Positions 34,523-45,420 of a stretch of 64,000 bases of DNA are shown here, one piece after another (positions within the stretch are counted from its first letter, which is position 1; each line of letters starts with the position of its first letter). This stretch comes from Streptomyces echinoruber. Its GTDB lineage: Bacteria > Actinomycetota > Actinomycetes > Streptomycetales > Streptomycetaceae. The notes beneath the pieces were generated by a model. The model was not told where the DNA came from. It searched no databases and was given only the letters and a program-made list of their open reading frames with translations. The position numbers and the translations under genes were made by a program. The stretch spans positions 309,194 through 373,193 of the forward strand of contig NZ_BMWH01000001.1 of assembly GCF_014651135.1 (NCBI RefSeq), written 5' to 3'.

Positions 34523-37066
34523 TCACCGTTCCTGTGCCGCGGCCTCCTTGGTCTCCTTGGCCTCTTTGGCTTCCTTGTCGTCGTGGGCCCGGCGGATGCG
34601 CAGGGCGCGTGCGAGGTCGTCGAGTTCGTCGACGAGGCGGCGGCGCAGGGCGGGGACCGGGTCGGCCTCGCGCAGGCAGGTCTCGCCGAGCCGCAGGTGG
34701 TCGGCGTCGACGGCGTGGGCGGGGAAGGCCCAGCGTCCGGCGGCGGCGGCGATGGCGGGGCCGCGGCGGGCGGCGACGGCGACCGCGTCCTGGTAGTAGC
34801 GGGGCACGTAGTCCCGTACCAGGTCGGCCTGTTCGGGCTGCCAGAAGCCCTTGGCGGTGGCGGTGAACAGGTAGTTGGACAGGTCGTCGGTGGTGAACAT
34901 CGCCTGCCAGGCGCGGTGTTTGGCCTGCGGGTCGGGCAGGGCGGCGCGGCAGCGGGCGGCGCCCTCCTGGCCGGTGGCGCTGGGGTCGCGGGCGAGTTCG
35001 GCGGCGATGGCGGCCTCGTCGGTGGCGCCGAGGACGGCGAGGCGGCCGAGGATGCGCCAGCGCAGCTCGGGGTCGAGTTCCGGGCCGCCGGGTACGGTGC
35101 CGTCGGCGAGCCAGGCGGTGAGCGTGTCGGAGCGGGTGGCCACGTCGATGAAGTGGCGTACGGCGATCAGGCGCAGGCCGGGGTGGTCGCCGTCCTCGGT
35201 GCGGCGGATGAGGTCGCGGCACAGGTCGGCGAGGGTGGCCAGGGCGGCGGGCCGGTCCTCGGGGCGGACGTAGCGGTTGGCGATGTGGGTGTGGGCGAAG
35301 GCGAGGACGCCCTGGGCGACGGCGAGGTCGGTCTCGTGCGGCAGGTGCGCGCGGGCGGTGGCCAGGTAGGTGGCCGGGGGCAGTTCGCCGTCGCGGACGG
35401 CGTCGCGCAGGGCGTTCCAGACGACCGCGCGGGTGAGCGGGTCGGGCAGGCCGGAGAGGTGGTGGCGGACGGCGGGGAAGGAGTCGGGGTCGAAGCGGAT
35501 CTTGGCGTAGGTGAGGTCGCCGTCGTTGAGCAGCAGCAGCGCGGGCCGTTTGCCGACGGGTTCGGCGGTGGTCTGCGGCAGGTCGATCTCGCGGCGTTCG
35601 CGCAGGGTGAGGTGGCCGTCGTCGGAGACGTCGTGGTCGTACAGGCCGACGGCGACGCGGTGCGGGCGGCTGCCGGCGCGGGTGACGGTGAGCAGGCAGG
35701 TGCCGTCGTCGCAGCGGCTGAGGGTGGGGGTGAGGGTGTCGACGCCGGTGGTGCGCAGCCAGGCTTCGGCCCAGGCGTGCACGTCGCGGTCGGTGGCGGA
35801 GGCGAGGGAGTCGAGGAAGTCGGCGAGGGTGGCGTTGCCGAAGCGGTGGCGGGTGATGTGGTGGTTGATGCCGGCGAGGAAGTCCTTCTCGCCGAGCCAG
35901 GCCACGAGCTGGCGCAGGGCGGAGGCGCCCTTGGCGTAGGAGATGCCGTCGAAGTTGAGCAGCGCGGAGGCGGTGTCCTGGACGGCCTCGGGGGCGACGG
36001 GGTGGGTGGAGGGGCGTTGGTCGGCGTCGTAGCCCCAAGCCTTGCGGGTGATGCCGAACTCGGTCCAGGGGCCGGTGAACCGGGTGGCCTCGGCGGTGGT
36101 CTGGTAGCCCATGTACTCGGCGAAGGACTCGTTGAGCCAGATGTCGTCCCACCACTTGAGGGTGACGAGGTCGCCGAACCACATGTGGGCCATCTCGTGC
36201 GCGATGACCATGGCGCGGGTCTGGCGTTCGGTGTCGGTGACGGCGGAGCGGTGGACGAACTCGTCGCGGAAGGTGACCAGTCCGGGGTTCTCCATGGCGC
36301 CGGCGTTGAACTCGGGGACGAACGCCTGGTCGTAGGAGTCGAACGGGTAGGGCTCGGTGAACTTCTCGTGGTAGCGGTCGAAGCAGGCGCGGGTGACGTC
36401 GAGGATCTCCTCGGCGTCGGCGTCCAGGTAGGGGGCGAGGGAGCGGCGGCAGTGGATGCCGAAGGGCAGGCCGCGGTGTTCGGTGCGCACCGAGTGCCAG
36501 GGACCGGCGGCGACGGCGACGAGGTAGGTGGAGATCGGCGGGGTGGGCGCGGCCTTCCACACGCCGTCACCGGTGTGCTCGGTGATGCCGTTGGCGAGGA
36601 CGGTCCAGCCTTGCGGGGCGGTGACGGTGAGGTCGAAGACGGCCTTGAGGTCGGGCTGGTCGAAGGCGGCGAAGACGCGCTGGACGTCGTCCAGGAACAG
36701 CTGCGTGTAGACGTACGTCTCGCCGTCGCCGGGGTCGGTGAAGCGGTGCATGCCCTCCCCGGTGCGGGAGTAGCGCATCCGTGCGTCGACGCGCAGTTCG
36801 TGCTCGCCGGCGGTGAGGTTCTTCAGGGGCAGGCGGTTGTCGTCCAGTGTGTCCGGGTCCAGGGGCTGCCCGTCGAGGGTGGCGGACCGCAGCTGCTCGG
36901 GCTTGAGCTCGACGAACGTGTCCGCGTCCGCACGTGCGGTGAACCGGATGACGGTGCGGGAGCCGAAGGTCTCCTCCCCGGCGGTCAGATCCAGGTCGAT
37001 CGTGTACCGGTGGACGTCGAGGAGTCGGGCACGGGTCTGCGCTTCGTCGCGCGTCAGTACGGACAT
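34523..37066 (-). CDS. pepN: Aminopeptidase N
   Basis: An M1-family zinc aminopeptidase, 847 residues, removing N-terminal residues from peptides in the cytosol. The exopeptidase motif GAMEN is at 256-260, the zinc site HEMAH at 290-294 within VIAHEMAHMWFGDLVTLKWW, and the third ligand in NESFAEYMGYQ. A C-terminal ERAP1-like helical domain follows. The last 20 residues are a charged KEAKEAKETKEAA repeat. Start at 37066 gives MSVLTRDEAQTRARLLDVHR, as I recall for Streptomyces PepN; a GTG at 37090 is in frame, and neither has a clear ribosome site. Confidence 0.95.
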   Translation of the reverse strand: MSVLTRDEAQTRARLLDVHRYTIDLDLTAGEETFGSRTVIRFTARADADTFVELKPEQLRSATLDGQPLDPDTLDDNRLPLKNLTAGEHELRVDARMRYSRTGEGMHRFTDPGDGETYVYTQLFLDDVQRVFAAFDQPDLKAVFDLTVTAPQGWTVLANGITEHTGDGVWKAAPTPPISTYLVAVAAGPWHSVRTEHRGLPFGIHCRRSLAPYLDADAEEILDVTRACFDRYHEKFTEPYPFDSYDQAFVPEFNAGAMENPGLVTFRDEFVHRSAVTDTERQTRAMVIAHEMAHMWFGDLVTLKWWDDIWLNESFAEYMGYQTTAEATRFTGPWTEFGITRKAWGYDADQRPSTHPVAPEAVQDTASALLNFDGISYAKGASALRQLVAWLGEKDFLAGINHHITRHRFGNATLADFLDSLASATDRDVHAWAEAWLRTTGVDTLTPTLSRCDDGTCLLTVTRAGSRPHRVAVGLYDHDVSDDGHLTLRERREIDLPQTTAEPVGKRPALLLLNDGDLTYAKIRFDPDSFPAVRHHLSGLPDPLTRAVVWNALRDAVRDGELPPATYLATARAHLPHETDLAVAQGVLAFAHTHIANRYVRPEDRPAALATLADLCRDLIRRTEDGDHPGLRLIAVRHFIDVATRSDTLTAWLADGTVPGGPELDPELRWRILGRLAVLGATDEAAIAAELARDPSATGQEGAARCRAALPDPQAKHRAWQAMFTTDDLSNYLFTATAKGFWQPEQADLVRDYVPRYYQDAVAVAARRGPAIAAAAGRWAFPAHAVDADHLRLGETCLREADPVPALRRRLVDELDDLARALRIRRAHDDKEAKEAKETKEAAAQER

Positions 37067-37234
37067 GCAGGCCATGCTGCCCGATGGCACCGGCAGCGCA
37101 CAGGGGTGGTCCGGTGCGGGGTGGCGGGGCGGGGTGGCGCAAGCGGTTGCGCGGCGGTCGCGAGGGCTTGCGTGGCGGTGACGGGGTGGTGGGCGACGGG
37201 GTGGTGCCGGGGTGCGGCGCGGGCAGGGGCGCCG

Positions 37235-37274
37235 GGCCGGAACCGGGGCGTCCGGGCCGGAACCGGGGCGTCCG
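37235..37274. repeat. 20-bp tandem duplication
   Basis: Two exact copies of GGCCGGAACCGGGGCGTCCG lie in the roughly 300-bp gap between pepN and chorismate mutase. The rest of the gap is GCGGGGTGGTGCGGTGC-like repetitive sequence without a gene. Confidence 0.85.
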
Positions 37275-37373
37275 GGCCGCGGTGGCGCGGTGGTGAGGGG
37301 CCGCCGCGCCGGGGTGGTGCGGTGCGGTGGCGGGAGGCCGCCGCGCCGGGGGCGGCGGGGCCCGGGCCCGGGG

Positions 37374-37718
37374 TCAGTGGGGCACGCCGCCGTTCCCGGT
37401 CTCCTCGGCGATGCGCTCGTGGTGGCGGATCACCTCGGCCACGATGAAGTTGAGGAACTTCTCCGCGAACGCGGGGTCCAGCTTCGCGTTCTCCGCCAGG
37501 GCCCGCAGCCGGGCGATCTGCCGCGCCTCCCGTGCCGGGTCCGCGGGCGGCAGCCGGTGCGCGGCCTTGAGCCGGCCGACCTCCTGGGTGCACTTGAAGC
37601 GCTCGGCGAGCATGTGGACGACGGCCGCGTCGATGTTGTCGATGCTGTCCCGCAGCCGCTCCAGTTCGGCCCGGACGGCCGGGTCGACGTCGTCGACGCC
37701 GGTGGTGCTGGTGGTCAT
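37374..37718 (-). CDS. Chorismate mutase (AroQ type)
   Basis: A 114-residue all-helical chorismate mutase that rearranges chorismate to prephenate, committing it to Phe/Tyr. Typical features are LERLRDSIDNIDAAVVHMLAER (helix 1 with the active-site Arg and acidic residues), GRLKAAHRLPPADPAREARQ and FIVAEVIRHHERIAEE. It is a stand-alone mutase with no dehydratase or dehydrogenase domain and no signal peptide, so cytosolic. ATG 37718. It diverges from the zincin-like gene at 37907. Its nearness to the trp cluster, about 11 kb away, is not close enough to imply co-regulation. Confidence 0.9.
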   Translation of the reverse strand: MTTSTTGVDDVDPAVRAELERLRDSIDNIDAAVVHMLAERFKCTQEVGRLKAAHRLPPADPAREARQIARLRALAENAKLDPAFAEKFLNFIVAEVIRHHERIAEETGNGGVPH

Positions 37719-37906
37719 GGGCGTCCACCCTACGGGTTTCCGGGCCGGTCGATCATGGGTGGTTCACGGAGTGGACACCGGCCTGCCCGCACCGCCCGTC
37801 CGCGCGGGCGGAGCGGATCCGGCCGGCGAGATTCCGCACGGCTGCGCCTGCAGTGGGAACGCCTACAGTGGGAACAAGGCGGTGGCGGCGTCCTTGGGGG
37901 CACGGC

Positions 37907-38806
37907 GTGACGAACGGCGGACCTGTCGAGCACGGCTACCCGCACCTGGAGACGGTGCAGGCCGCGATCACCGCGCTGTACCGGCGGCTGTCCTACGACA
38001 CCGTCCAGACCTTCGCCACCAGCGTGGCCCCCGCCGACGTCGCCTTCTGCGACGCCGACGACCTGTACCTGGGGGCCCAGCGGGTGGCCCGGGAGCTGGT
38101 GCGCCACTACCACCTGCCGGACGCCCGGCTGGTGGTCGGCTTCCGCGCGATGGAGCACGCCGCCCACATCGAGCTGGCCGCGGGACCCGAGTACTTCGTC
38201 GAGCTGAACGACCGCTTCCGCACCCACCGCCGGGACATCGGCGCCGCCCTGGCCCATGAGGTGATGCACGTCTACCTGCACCGGCTGGGCCTGTCCTTCC
38301 CCGGCGTGCGCGCCAACGAGATCCTCACCGACACCGCGGCCACCTACCTGGGCGCGGGCTGGCTGCTGCTGGACGCCTACCGTGAGGACGCCGTCTCCTC
38401 GCAGAAGCTGGGCTACCTCACCCCGGAGGAGTTCGGGTACGTGCTGGCCAAGCGCGCCCTGGTGTTCGGTGAGGACCCCTCGACGTGGTTCACCAGCCCG
38501 CAGGCCTACACGGCGTACGTCGCGGGGCGGGAGCTGGCCCGGCGGGACGAGCAGCAGCCGCCGCTGACGGCGGCCGGCTGGGCGGGCCGGCGCCGCTACG
38601 CCCGGGACCGCCGCCACGCCCAGGAGCGCGCCGCCGCGGTGGCCGGCCGGGCGGGCGTGCCGTACTCCTTCGCCCCGGACGGCGACGGTCCCCTGCGGGT
38701 GTCGTTCCCCTGCCCGACCTGCCGGCAGCGGATCCGGCTGCCGGTACGGGGGCGGGTGCGGGCGCGGTGCCAGTTGTGCCGGACGGTGCTGGAGTGCGAC
38801 ACGTGA
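37907..38806 (+). CDS. Zincin-like protein with C-terminal zinc ribbon
   Basis: A 299-residue protein I cannot assign to a named family. It has ALAHEVMHVYLH with HExxH at 117-121, and an acidic ANEILTDTAATYLG at 136-149 that could give the third zinc ligand (E138 or D142), as in gluzincin-type metallopeptidases. The end carries C269-x2-C272 and C288-x2-C291, a rubredoxin-like zinc ribbon (CPTC...CQLC). No signal peptide is present, so it should act inside the cell. GTG 37907 has GGGGG 7 nt upstream. A 15-bp duplication (GCCTGCAGTGGGAAC) at 37846-37875 lies just before it. Proteolytic activity is only inferred. Confidence 0.75.
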   Translation: MTNGGPVEHGYPHLETVQAAITALYRRLSYDTVQTFATSVAPADVAFCDADDLYLGAQRVARELVRHYHLPDARLVVGFRAMEHAAHIELAAGPEYFVELNDRFRTHRRDIGAALAHEVMHVYLHRLGLSFPGVRANEILTDTAATYLGAGWLLLDAYREDAVSSQKLGYLTPEEFGYVLAKRALVFGEDPSTWFTSPQAYTAYVAGRELARRDEQQPPLTAAGWAGRRRYARDRRHAQERAAAVAGRAGVPYSFAPDGDGPLRVSFPCPTCRQRIRLPVRGRVRARCQLCRTVLECDT

Positions 38807-38907
38807 ATCGGAACGAAAGGTGACGACGCCTGCCCGGGCGTCCGGTCGGGGACTGGTGGGCAGGCGTCGTCGGTGTTCCGTACGCCGTTGTACGGGACGT
38901 TTCTCGG

Positions 38908-38989
38908 GTGCCGTCAGACCGCCGGCGCGCGGTCCGTCGGGCGGATCGGTGCCGTCAGACCGCCAGTGCGCGGTCCGTCGGGCGGATCG
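38908..38989. repeat. 41-bp tandem duplication of the gltD 3' end
   Basis: Units 38908-38948 and 38949-38989 are near-identical. The second contains the last codons and stop of gltD; the first is a copy of the same gene end lying past the stop. Each begins GTGCCGTCAGACCGCC on the plus strand. Confidence 0.88.
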
Positions 38990-40418
38990 GGGCCGGCAGG
39001 TCGCTGGCGCCGGTCAGGTAGCGGTCGACCCCGCGGGCGGCCGAGCGGCCCTCGGCGATGGCCCACACGATGAGGGACTGGCCGCGGCCGGCGTCACCGG
39101 CCACGAACACGCCCGGCACGTTGGTCTGGAAGTCGGCGTCGCGGGCGATGTTGCCGCGTGCGTCGAGCTCCAGGCCGAGCTGCTCGACCAGGCCGTTCTC
39201 GCGGTCGGTGCCGGTGAAGCCCATCGCCAGCGTCACCAGCTGGGCCGGGATCTTGCGTTCGGTGCCGGGCTTCGGGGTGAACCGGCCGTCGACGAACTCG
39301 ACCTCGGTCATGTGCAGCCACTGCACGTTGCCGTCCTCGTCGCCCTCGAAGTGGGTGGTCGAGACGGAGTAGACCCGCTCGCCGCCCTCCTCGTGCGCGG
39401 AGGTCACCTTGTACAGCATCGGGAAGGTCGGCCAGGGCTGGGTGACCGGGTCCCGCTGCTCGCCCGGGCGCGGCATGATCTCCAGCTGGGTGACCGACTT
39501 GGCGCCCTGCCGGTGGGCGGTGCCCACGCAGTCCGCGCCGGTGTCGCCGCCGCCGATGACGACGACGTGCTTGCCCTCGGCCGAGATCGGGGAGGTGACA
39601 TAGTCGCCCTCCTGCACCTTGTTGGCCAGCGGCAGGTACTCCATGGCCTGGTGGATGCCCTTGAGTTCGCGGCCGGGCACCGGCAGGTCGCGCGGGGTGG
39701 TCGCGCCGACGGCCAGCACGATCGCGTCGTAGCGCTTGCGCAGGTCCTGCGCGTTGAGGTCGCGGCCGATCTCGATGCCGGTGCGGAAGCGGGTGCCCTC
39801 CGCGCGCATCTGCTCGATACGGCGGTTGATGTGCCGCTTCTCCATCTTGAACTCGGGGATGCCGTAGCGCAGCAGGCCGCCGATGCGGTCGGCGCGCTCG
39901 TAGACGGCCACCGTGTGGCCGGCCCGGGTGAGCTGCTGCGCCGCGGCCAGGCCCGCCGGGCCGGAGCCGATGACCGCCACCGTCTTGCCGGACAGGCGTT
40001 CGGGGATCTGCGGGGCGACCCCGCCGTTCTCCCACGCCTTGTCGATGATGGAGACCTCGACGTTCTTGATGGTCACCGGCGGCTGGTTGATGCCGAGCAC
40101 GCACGCCGACTCGCACGGGGCCGGGCACAGGCGGCCGGTGAACTCGGGGAAGTTGTTGGTGGCGTGCAGGCGTTCGGAGGCGGCCGCCCAGTCCTCGCGG
40201 TAGACGTAGTCGTTCCACTCGGGGATCAGGTTGCCCAGCGGGCAGCCGTTGTGGCAGAACGGGATGCCGCAGTCCATGCACCGGCTGGCCTGCTTGCTGA
40301 TGATCGGCAGCAGGGAGCCGGGGACGTAGACCTCGTTCCAGTCCTTGACGCGCTCGTCGACGGGGCGGGTCTTGGCGACCTCGCGGCCGTGGTTGAGGAA
40401 ACCCTTCGGGTCAGCCAT
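38955..40418 (-). CDS. gltD: Glutamate synthase small (beta) subunit
   Basis: A 487-residue NADPH-dependent subunit feeding electrons to GltB for making two glutamates from glutamine and 2-oxoglutarate. The N-terminus has the iron-sulfur cysteines ([20 protein letters not shown] and [12 protein letters not shown]). The FAD site is [17 protein letters not shown] and the NADPH site [17 protein letters not shown], ending with the [17 protein letters not shown] motif. Its ATG lies inside the end of gltB (8-bp overlap), so the two are translated together. Length is standard. Confidence 0.97.
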   Translation of the reverse strand: MADPKGFLNHGREVAKTRPVDERVKDWNEVYVPGSLLPIISKQASRCMDCGIPFCHNGCPLGNLIPEWNDYVYREDWAAASERLHATNNFPEFTGRLCPAPCESACVLGINQPPVTIKNVEVSIIDKAWENGGVAPQIPERLSGKTVAVIGSGPAGLAAAQQLTRAGHTVAVYERADRIGGLLRYGIPEFKMEKRHINRRIEQMRAEGTRFRTGIEIGRDLNAQDLRKRYDAIVLAVGATTPRDLPVPGRELKGIHQAMEYLPLANKVQEGDYVTSPISAEGKHVVVIGGGDTGADCVGTAHRQGAKSVTQLEIMPRPGEQRDPVTQPWPTFPMLYKVTSAHEEGGERVYSVSTTHFEGDEDGNVQWLHMTEVEFVDGRFTPKPGTERKIPAQLVTLAMGFTGTDRENGLVEQLGLELDARGNIARDADFQTNVPGVFVAGDAGRGQSLIVWAIAEGRSAARGVDRYLTGASDLPAPIRPTDRALAV

Positions 40419-43400
40419 TGATCGCCGCCTCCATCATCTTCTCGTGCGTTTCGGACTCGGAGAGACCGGCTCGCTCGGCGGCGTCCTTGGCGGCGAGCAC
40501 TGCCTTGTACGTGCTGGGGATGATCTTGCTGAAGCGGTCCACGGCGGTGTCCCACTCGGCGAGCAGCTTCTCGGCGACGGTGGAGCCCGTCTCCTCGTGG
40601 TGGCGGCGCACCACGTCGTGCAGCCACTGCTTGTCGGCCTCGTCCAGCGCCTCGATCGCGCCGAGGTTGCCGGGGTTGACGTTGTTGCGGTCGAGGTCGA
40701 CGACGTAGGCGATGCCGCCGGACATGCCGGCCGCGAAGTTGCGGCCGGTCGGGCCGAGGACAACCGCGCGGCCGCCCGTCATGTACTCGCAGCCGTGGTC
40801 GCCCACGCCCTCGGAGACGACCAGCGCGCCGGAGTTGCGCACGCAGAACCGTTCGCCGACCGTGCCGCGCAGGAACATCTCGCCGCTGGTGGCGCCGTAG
40901 GCGAGGGTGTTGCCGGCGATGACGCTGTACTCGGCGAGGTGGTCGGCGCCGCGGTCCGGGCGGACGACGATGCGGCCGCCGGAGAGGCCCTTGCCGACGT
41001 AGTCGTTGGCGTCGCCCTCCAGGCGCAGCGTGACACCGCGCGGGATGAAGGCGCCGAAGGACTGGCCGGCGGAGCCGGTGAAGGTGATGTCGATGGTGTC
41101 GTCGGGCAGGCCTGCGCCGCCGAACTTCTTCGTCACCTCGTGGCCGAGCATGGTGCCGACCGTGCGGTTGATGTTGCGGATCGGCACCTGGGCGCGCACC
41201 GGCTGCGCGTCGGTGGCGGAGTCGGCGGCCAGCGCGTCGGCGGCGAGCCTGATCAGCTCGTTGTCGAGCGCCTTCTCCAGGCCGTGGTCCTGCGGGACGG
41301 CCGCGTGGCGCACCGCGCCCTCGGGCAGTTCGGGCACGTGGAACAGCGGCTCCAGGTCCAGGCCCTGCGCCTTCCAGTGGTTCACCGCGCGGGTGACGTC
41401 GAGGACCTCGGCGTGGCCGACGGCCTCCTCGATGGAGCGGAAGCCCAGCTCGGCCAGGAGCTCGCGGACCTCCTGCGCCACGAACTCGAAGAAGTTCACG
41501 ACGAATTCGGGCTTGCCGGTGAAGCGTTCGCGCAGCACCGGGTTCTGCGTGGCGATGCCGACCGGGCAGGTGTCCAGGTGGCACACGCGCATCATCACGC
41601 AGCCGGAGACGACCAGCGGCGCGGTGGCGAAGCCGAACTCCTCGGCGCCCAGCAGCGCGGCGATGACCACGTCCCGGCCGGTCTTGAGCTGGCCGTCGGT
41701 CTGCACCACGATCCGGTCGCGCAGGCCGTTGAGCAGCAGCGTCTGCTGCGTCTCGGCCAGGCCCAGCTCCCAGGGGCCGCCGGCGTGCTTCAGCGAGGTC
41801 AGCGGGGAGGCGCCGGTGCCGCCGTCGTGGCCGGAGATCAGCACCACGTCCGCGTGGGCCTTGGACACGCCCGCGGCGACCGTGCCGACGCCGACCTCGG
41901 AGACCAGCTTCACGTGGATGCGGGCCTGCGGGTTGGCGTTCTTCAGGTCGTGGATGAGCTGCGCCAGGTCCTCGATGGAGTAGATGTCGTGGTGCGGCGG
42001 CGGGGAGATCAGGCCGACGCCGGGCGTGGAGTGCCGGGTCTTGGCCACCCACGGGTAGACCTTGTGGCCGGGCAGCTGGCCGCCCTCGCCGGGCTTGGCG
42101 CCCTGGGCCATCTTGATCTGGATGTCGTCGGCGTTGACCAGGTATTCGGAGGTGACGCCGAAGCGGCCGGAGGCGACCTGCTTGATCGCCGAGCGGCGCG
42201 CCGGGTCGTACAGGCGCTCCGGGTCCTCGCCGCCCTCGCCGGTGTTGGACTTGCCGCCGAGCCGGTTCATGGCGACGGCGAGCGTCTCGTGCGCCTCCTG
42301 CGAGATGGAGCCGTAGGACATCGCGCCGGTGGAGAACCGCTTGACGATCTCGGAGACCGGCTCGACCTCCTCGATCGGGACCGGCTTGCGGTCCGACTTG
42401 AAGCCGAACAGGCCGCGCAGCGTCATCAGGCGCTCGGACTGCTCGTTCACGCGCTCGGTGTACTTCTTGAAGATGTCGTACCGCTTGGTGCGCGTGGAGT
42501 GCTGCAGGCGGAAGACGGTCTCCGGGTCGAACAGGTGCGGCTCGCCCTCGCGGCGCCACTGGTACTCGCCGCCGATCTCCAGCGCGCGGTGCGCCGGGGC
42601 GATGCCGGAGGCCGGGTAGGCCTTGGCGTGGCGGGCGGCTACCTCCTCGGCGATGACGTCGATGCCGACGCCGCCGATCTTGGTGGTGGTGCCGTGGAAG
42701 TACTTGTCGACGAACTCCTGCTCCAGGCCGACCGCCTCGAAGACCTGGGCGCCGCGGTAGGAGGCGACGGTGGAGATGCCCATCTTGGACATCACCTTCA
42801 GCACGCCCTTGCCGAGCGCGTGGATGAGGTTCCTGATGGCCTGTTCGGGCTCGATGTCCTTCAGGAACGTGCCGGCGCGCAGCAGGTCCTCGACCGACTC
42901 CATCGCCAGGTAGGGGTTGACGGCGGCGGCGCCGTAGCCGATGAGCAGCGCGACGTGGTGCACCTCGCGCACGTCGCCGGCCTCCACCAGCAGGCCCACC
43001 CGGGTGCGCTGCTTGGTGCGGATGAGGTGGTGGTGGACGGCCGCGGTGAGCAGCAGCGACGGGATCGGCGCGTGCTCGGCGTCGGAGTGCCGGTCGGACA
43101 GCACGATCAGGCGGGCGCCGTTGGCGATGGCGGCGTCGGTCTCGGCGCAGATCTCCTCGATCCGCTCGGCCAGCGCCCGGCCGCCGCCGTGCACCCGGTA
43201 CAGGCCGGAGAGCGTCGCGGCCTTGAAGCCGGGCATGTCGCCGTCGGCGTTGATGTGGATGAGCTTGGCCAGCTCGTCGTTGTCGATCACCGGGAAGGGC
43301 AGGACGACGCTGCGGCAGGACGCGGCGGTCGGCTCCAGCAGGTTGCCCTGCGGGCCGAGCGAGCTGCGCAGCGAGGTGACCAGCTCCTCGCGGATGGCGT

Positions 43401-45006
43401 CCAGCGGCGGGTTGGTGACCTGCGCGAAGAGCTGGGTGAAGTAGTCGAAGAGCAGGCGCGGCCGCTCGGAGAGCGCGGCGATCGGCGAGTCGGTGCCCAT
43501 CGAGCCGATCGGCTCGGCGCCGGTGCGGGCCATCGGCGCCAGGATGACGCGCAGTTCCTCCTCGGTGTAGCCGAAGGTCTGCTGGCGGCGGGTGACCGAG
43601 GCGTGGGTGTGCACGATGTGCTCGCGCTCGGGCAGGTCGCCCAGCTCGATCTCGCCGGCCTCCAGCCACTCCTGGTAGGGGTGTTCGGCGGCGAGCCTGG
43701 CCTTGATCTCGTCGTCCTCGATGATGCGGTGTTCGGCGGTGTCGACGAGGAACATGCGGCCGGGCTGCAGGCGGCCCTTGCGGACCACCTTGGCCGGGTC
43801 GATGTCGAGGACGCCGACCTCGGAGCCGAGGACGACCAGGCCGTCGTCGGTGACCCAGTAGCGGCCGGGGCGCAGGCCGTTGCGGTCCAGCACGGCGCCG
43901 ACCTGGGTGCCGTCGGTGAAGCAGACGCAGGCCGGGCCGTCCCAGGGCTCCATCAGCGTGGAGTGGTACTGGTAGAAGGCGCGCCGGGCCGGGTCCATGG
44001 AGTCGTGGTTCTCCCACGCCTCCGGGATCATCATCAGCACCGCGTGCGGCAGCGACCGGCCGCCCAGGTGCAGCAGCTCCAGCACCTCGTCGAAGGAGGC
44101 GGAGTCGGAGGCGCCGGGGGTGCAGACCGGGAAGATCTTCTCCAGCTTCTCCCTGCTGCCCAGCAGCCCGGACTCGAGCTGCGACTCGCGGGCCCGCATC
44201 CAGTTGCGGTTGCCCATGACCGTGTTGATCTCGCCGTTGTGCGCGACGAAGCGGTAGGGGTGCGCCAGCGGCCAGCTCGGGAAGGTGTTGGTGGAGAAGC
44301 GGGAGTGGACCAGCGCGATCGCGGAGGCGAAGCGGCGGTCGGACAGGTCCGGGAAGAACGGCTCCAGCTGACCGGTCGTCAGCATGCCCTTGTAGACGAT
44401 GGTGCGCGCCGACAGCGACGGGAAGTAGACGCCGGCCTCGCGCTCGGCGCGCTTGCGCAGCACGAACGCCTTGCGGTCCAGCTCGATGCCCCGGCTGGTG
44501 TGGTCCGTGACGAACAGCTGCCGGAAGGCCGGCATCGTCGAGCGGGCGGTGGCGCCGAGCAGTTCGGGCGCGACGGGGACGTCACGCCAGCCGAGGACCG
44601 TCAGGCCCTCCTCGGCGGCGAGCGCCTCGATGCGGGCGACCGCGTCCTGGGTGCCCTCCTCGGGCAGGAAGGCGATGCCGACCGCGTACGCGCCCGCCTC
44701 GGGCAGTTCGAATCCGGCCACCTCGCGGAAGAAGGCGTCGGGTACCTGCGCGAGCAGGCCGGCGCCGTCGCCGGAGTCCGGCTCGGAGCCGGTGGCGCCG
44801 CGGTGCTCGAGGTTGCGCAGCACCGTCAGCGCCTGTTCGACCAGCGTGTGGCTGGCCTGGCCGGTCAGGGTGGCGACGAAGCCGACGCCGCAGGCGTCGT
44901 GCTCGTGGCGGGGGTCGTACATACCCTGCGCAGCAGGGCGAGCATCCATGAACGACCAGTTCTGGCCATTCGTGGAGTGCTGGGACGGCTGGCGCGGCGT
45001 ACGCAT
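40411..45006 (-). CDS. gltB: Glutamate synthase large (alpha) subunit
   Basis: The 1531-residue glutamine amidotransferase/synthase subunit. A 38-residue propeptide is presumed to be removed to expose nucleophile Cys39 ([12 protein letters not shown]). The order is the N-terminal amidotransferase (~39-430), central domain, the FMN-binding synthase domain ([53 protein letters not shown]), the 3Fe-4S cysteines ([13 protein letters not shown]) and the C-terminal beta-helix ([11 protein letters not shown]). ATG 45006 is preceded by GGGAGAG; a TTG at 45027 is in frame but weaker. A GlnR-like box lies about 110 bp upstream. Confidence 0.97.
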   Translation of the reverse strand: MRTPRQPSQHSTNGQNWSFMDARPAAQGMYDPRHEHDACGVGFVATLTGQASHTLVEQALTVLRNLEHRGATGSEPDSGDGAGLLAQVPDAFFREVAGFELPEAGAYAVGIAFLPEEGTQDAVARIEALAAEEGLTVLGWRDVPVAPELLGATARSTMPAFRQLFVTDHTSRGIELDRKAFVLRKRAEREAGVYFPSLSARTIVYKGMLTTGQLEPFFPDLSDRRFASAIALVHSRFSTNTFPSWPLAHPYRFVAHNGEINTVMGNRNWMRARESQLESGLLGSREKLEKIFPVCTPGASDSASFDEVLELLHLGGRSLPHAVLMMIPEAWENHDSMDPARRAFYQYHSTLMEPWDGPACVCFTDGTQVGAVLDRNGLRPGRYWVTDDGLVVLGSEVGVLDIDPAKVVRKGRLQPGRMFLVDTAEHRIIEDDEIKARLAAEHPYQEWLEAGEIELGDLPEREHIVHTHASVTRRQQTFGYTEEELRVILAPMARTGAEPIGSMGTDSPIAALSERPRLLFDYFTQLFAQVTNPPLDAIREELVTSLRSSLGPQGNLLEPTAASCRSVVLPFPVIDNDELAKLIHINADGDMPGFKAATLSGLYRVHGGGRALAERIEEICAETDAAIANGARLIVLSDRHSDAEHAPIPSLLLTAAVHHHLIRTKQRTRVGLLVEAGDVREVHHVALLIGYGAAAVNPYLAMESVEDLLRAGTFLKDIEPEQAIRNLIHALGKGVLKVMSKMGISTVASYRGAQVFEAVGLEQEFVDKYFHGTTTKIGGVGIDVIAEEVAARHAKAYPASGIAPAHRALEIGGEYQWRREGEPHLFDPETVFRLQHSTRTKRYDIFKKYTERVNEQSERLMTLRGLFGFKSDRKPVPIEEVEPVSEIVKRFSTGAMSYGSISQEAHETLAVAMNRLGGKSNTGEGGEDPERLYDPARRSAIKQVASGRFGVTSEYLVNADDIQIKMAQGAKPGEGGQLPGHKVYPWVAKTRHSTPGVGLISPPPHHDIYSIEDLAQLIHDLKNANPQARIHVKLVSEVGVGTVAAGVSKAHADVVLISGHDGGTGASPLTSLKHAGGPWELGLAETQQTLLLNGLRDRIVVQTDGQLKTGRDVVIAALLGAEEFGFATAPLVVSGCVMMRVCHLDTCPVGIATQNPVLRERFTGKPEFVVNFFEFVAQEVRELLAELGFRSIEEAVGHAEVLDVTRAVNHWKAQGLDLEPLFHVPELPEGAVRHAAVPQDHGLEKALDNELIRLAADALAADSATDAQPVRAQVPIRNINRTVGTMLGHEVTKKFGGAGLPDDTIDITFTGSAGQSFGAFIPRGVTLRLEGDANDYVGKGLSGGRIVVRPDRGADHLAEYSVIAGNTLAYGATSGEMFLRGTVGERFCVRNSGALVVSEGVGDHGCEYMTGGRAVVLGPTGRNFAAGMSGGIAYVVDLDRNNVNPGNLGAIEALDEADKQWLHDVVRRHHEETGSTVAEKLLAEWDTAVDRFSKIIPSTYKAVLAAKDAAERAGLSESETHEKMMEAAING

Positions 45007-45420
45007 CGGCTCTCCCGTCGTCGTCAAGTGGCTGGTGGTCCTCCCGGGCCGCCAGGGGCCGGCTCCGGGGGAGAAAACTGCCGAGGGACGACGCTGGCCC
45101 TCTGCGTGGCATCGAAATTTCGTGCAGGTTACATGATGGAGCGGTTCTCGGGAACCGGATGCTCCGTTTCAACATGCGGACACCGCCCGGCCGCGGAGGG
45201 GGTGCCGCGGCGGCGGTGGAAGCGGTGGGGCCGGCGCGGACGGATCGGTCGGATCGGTGCCCGTCGGCCCGAAGGGACGGGGAGGGCGTCGTCGCCCACC
45301 CCGCTGGTACGCGGCGGGCGTCATCGCCCACAGCGCGTACGGCTCATGCCCGGTGGTCACGCGGTCGAAACCAGCGAGTAACGGCTATTTATGCGGTCCC
45401 GCGCATAAGTGCCGGCCGCG
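45007..45420. other. gltB upstream region
   Basis: The 414 bp between gltB and the upstream VIT-family gene contain no supported ORF. Besides the GlnR-like box there is a nested dyad at 45138-45165: GGAGC/GCTCC outside and GGTTC/GAACC inside, with a 4-nt bulge. Its central arms CGGTTC and GAACCG flank TCGG. The remainder (45165-45420) is GC-rich without clear signals. Confidence 0.5.
45117..45132 (-). promoter_or_regulatory. Candidate GlnR box upstream of gltB
   Basis: Read on the minus strand, GTAAC-CTGCAC-GAAAT matches the GlnR half-box GTnAC-N6-GAAAC at all but the last base. Only one half-box pair is seen, where strong GlnR sites usually have two. Confidence 0.35.

Noticed and set aside
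37846..37875. 15-bp duplication before the zincin-like gene as an operator
   Set aside because: Two direct copies only, with no dyad; listed within that gene's evidence but too weak for a regulatory call.
40345..45381. 1678-codon open frame on the plus strand
   Set aside because: It is the antisense shadow of gltBD; its Val/Gly/Asp/Ala-rich composition has no domain character.
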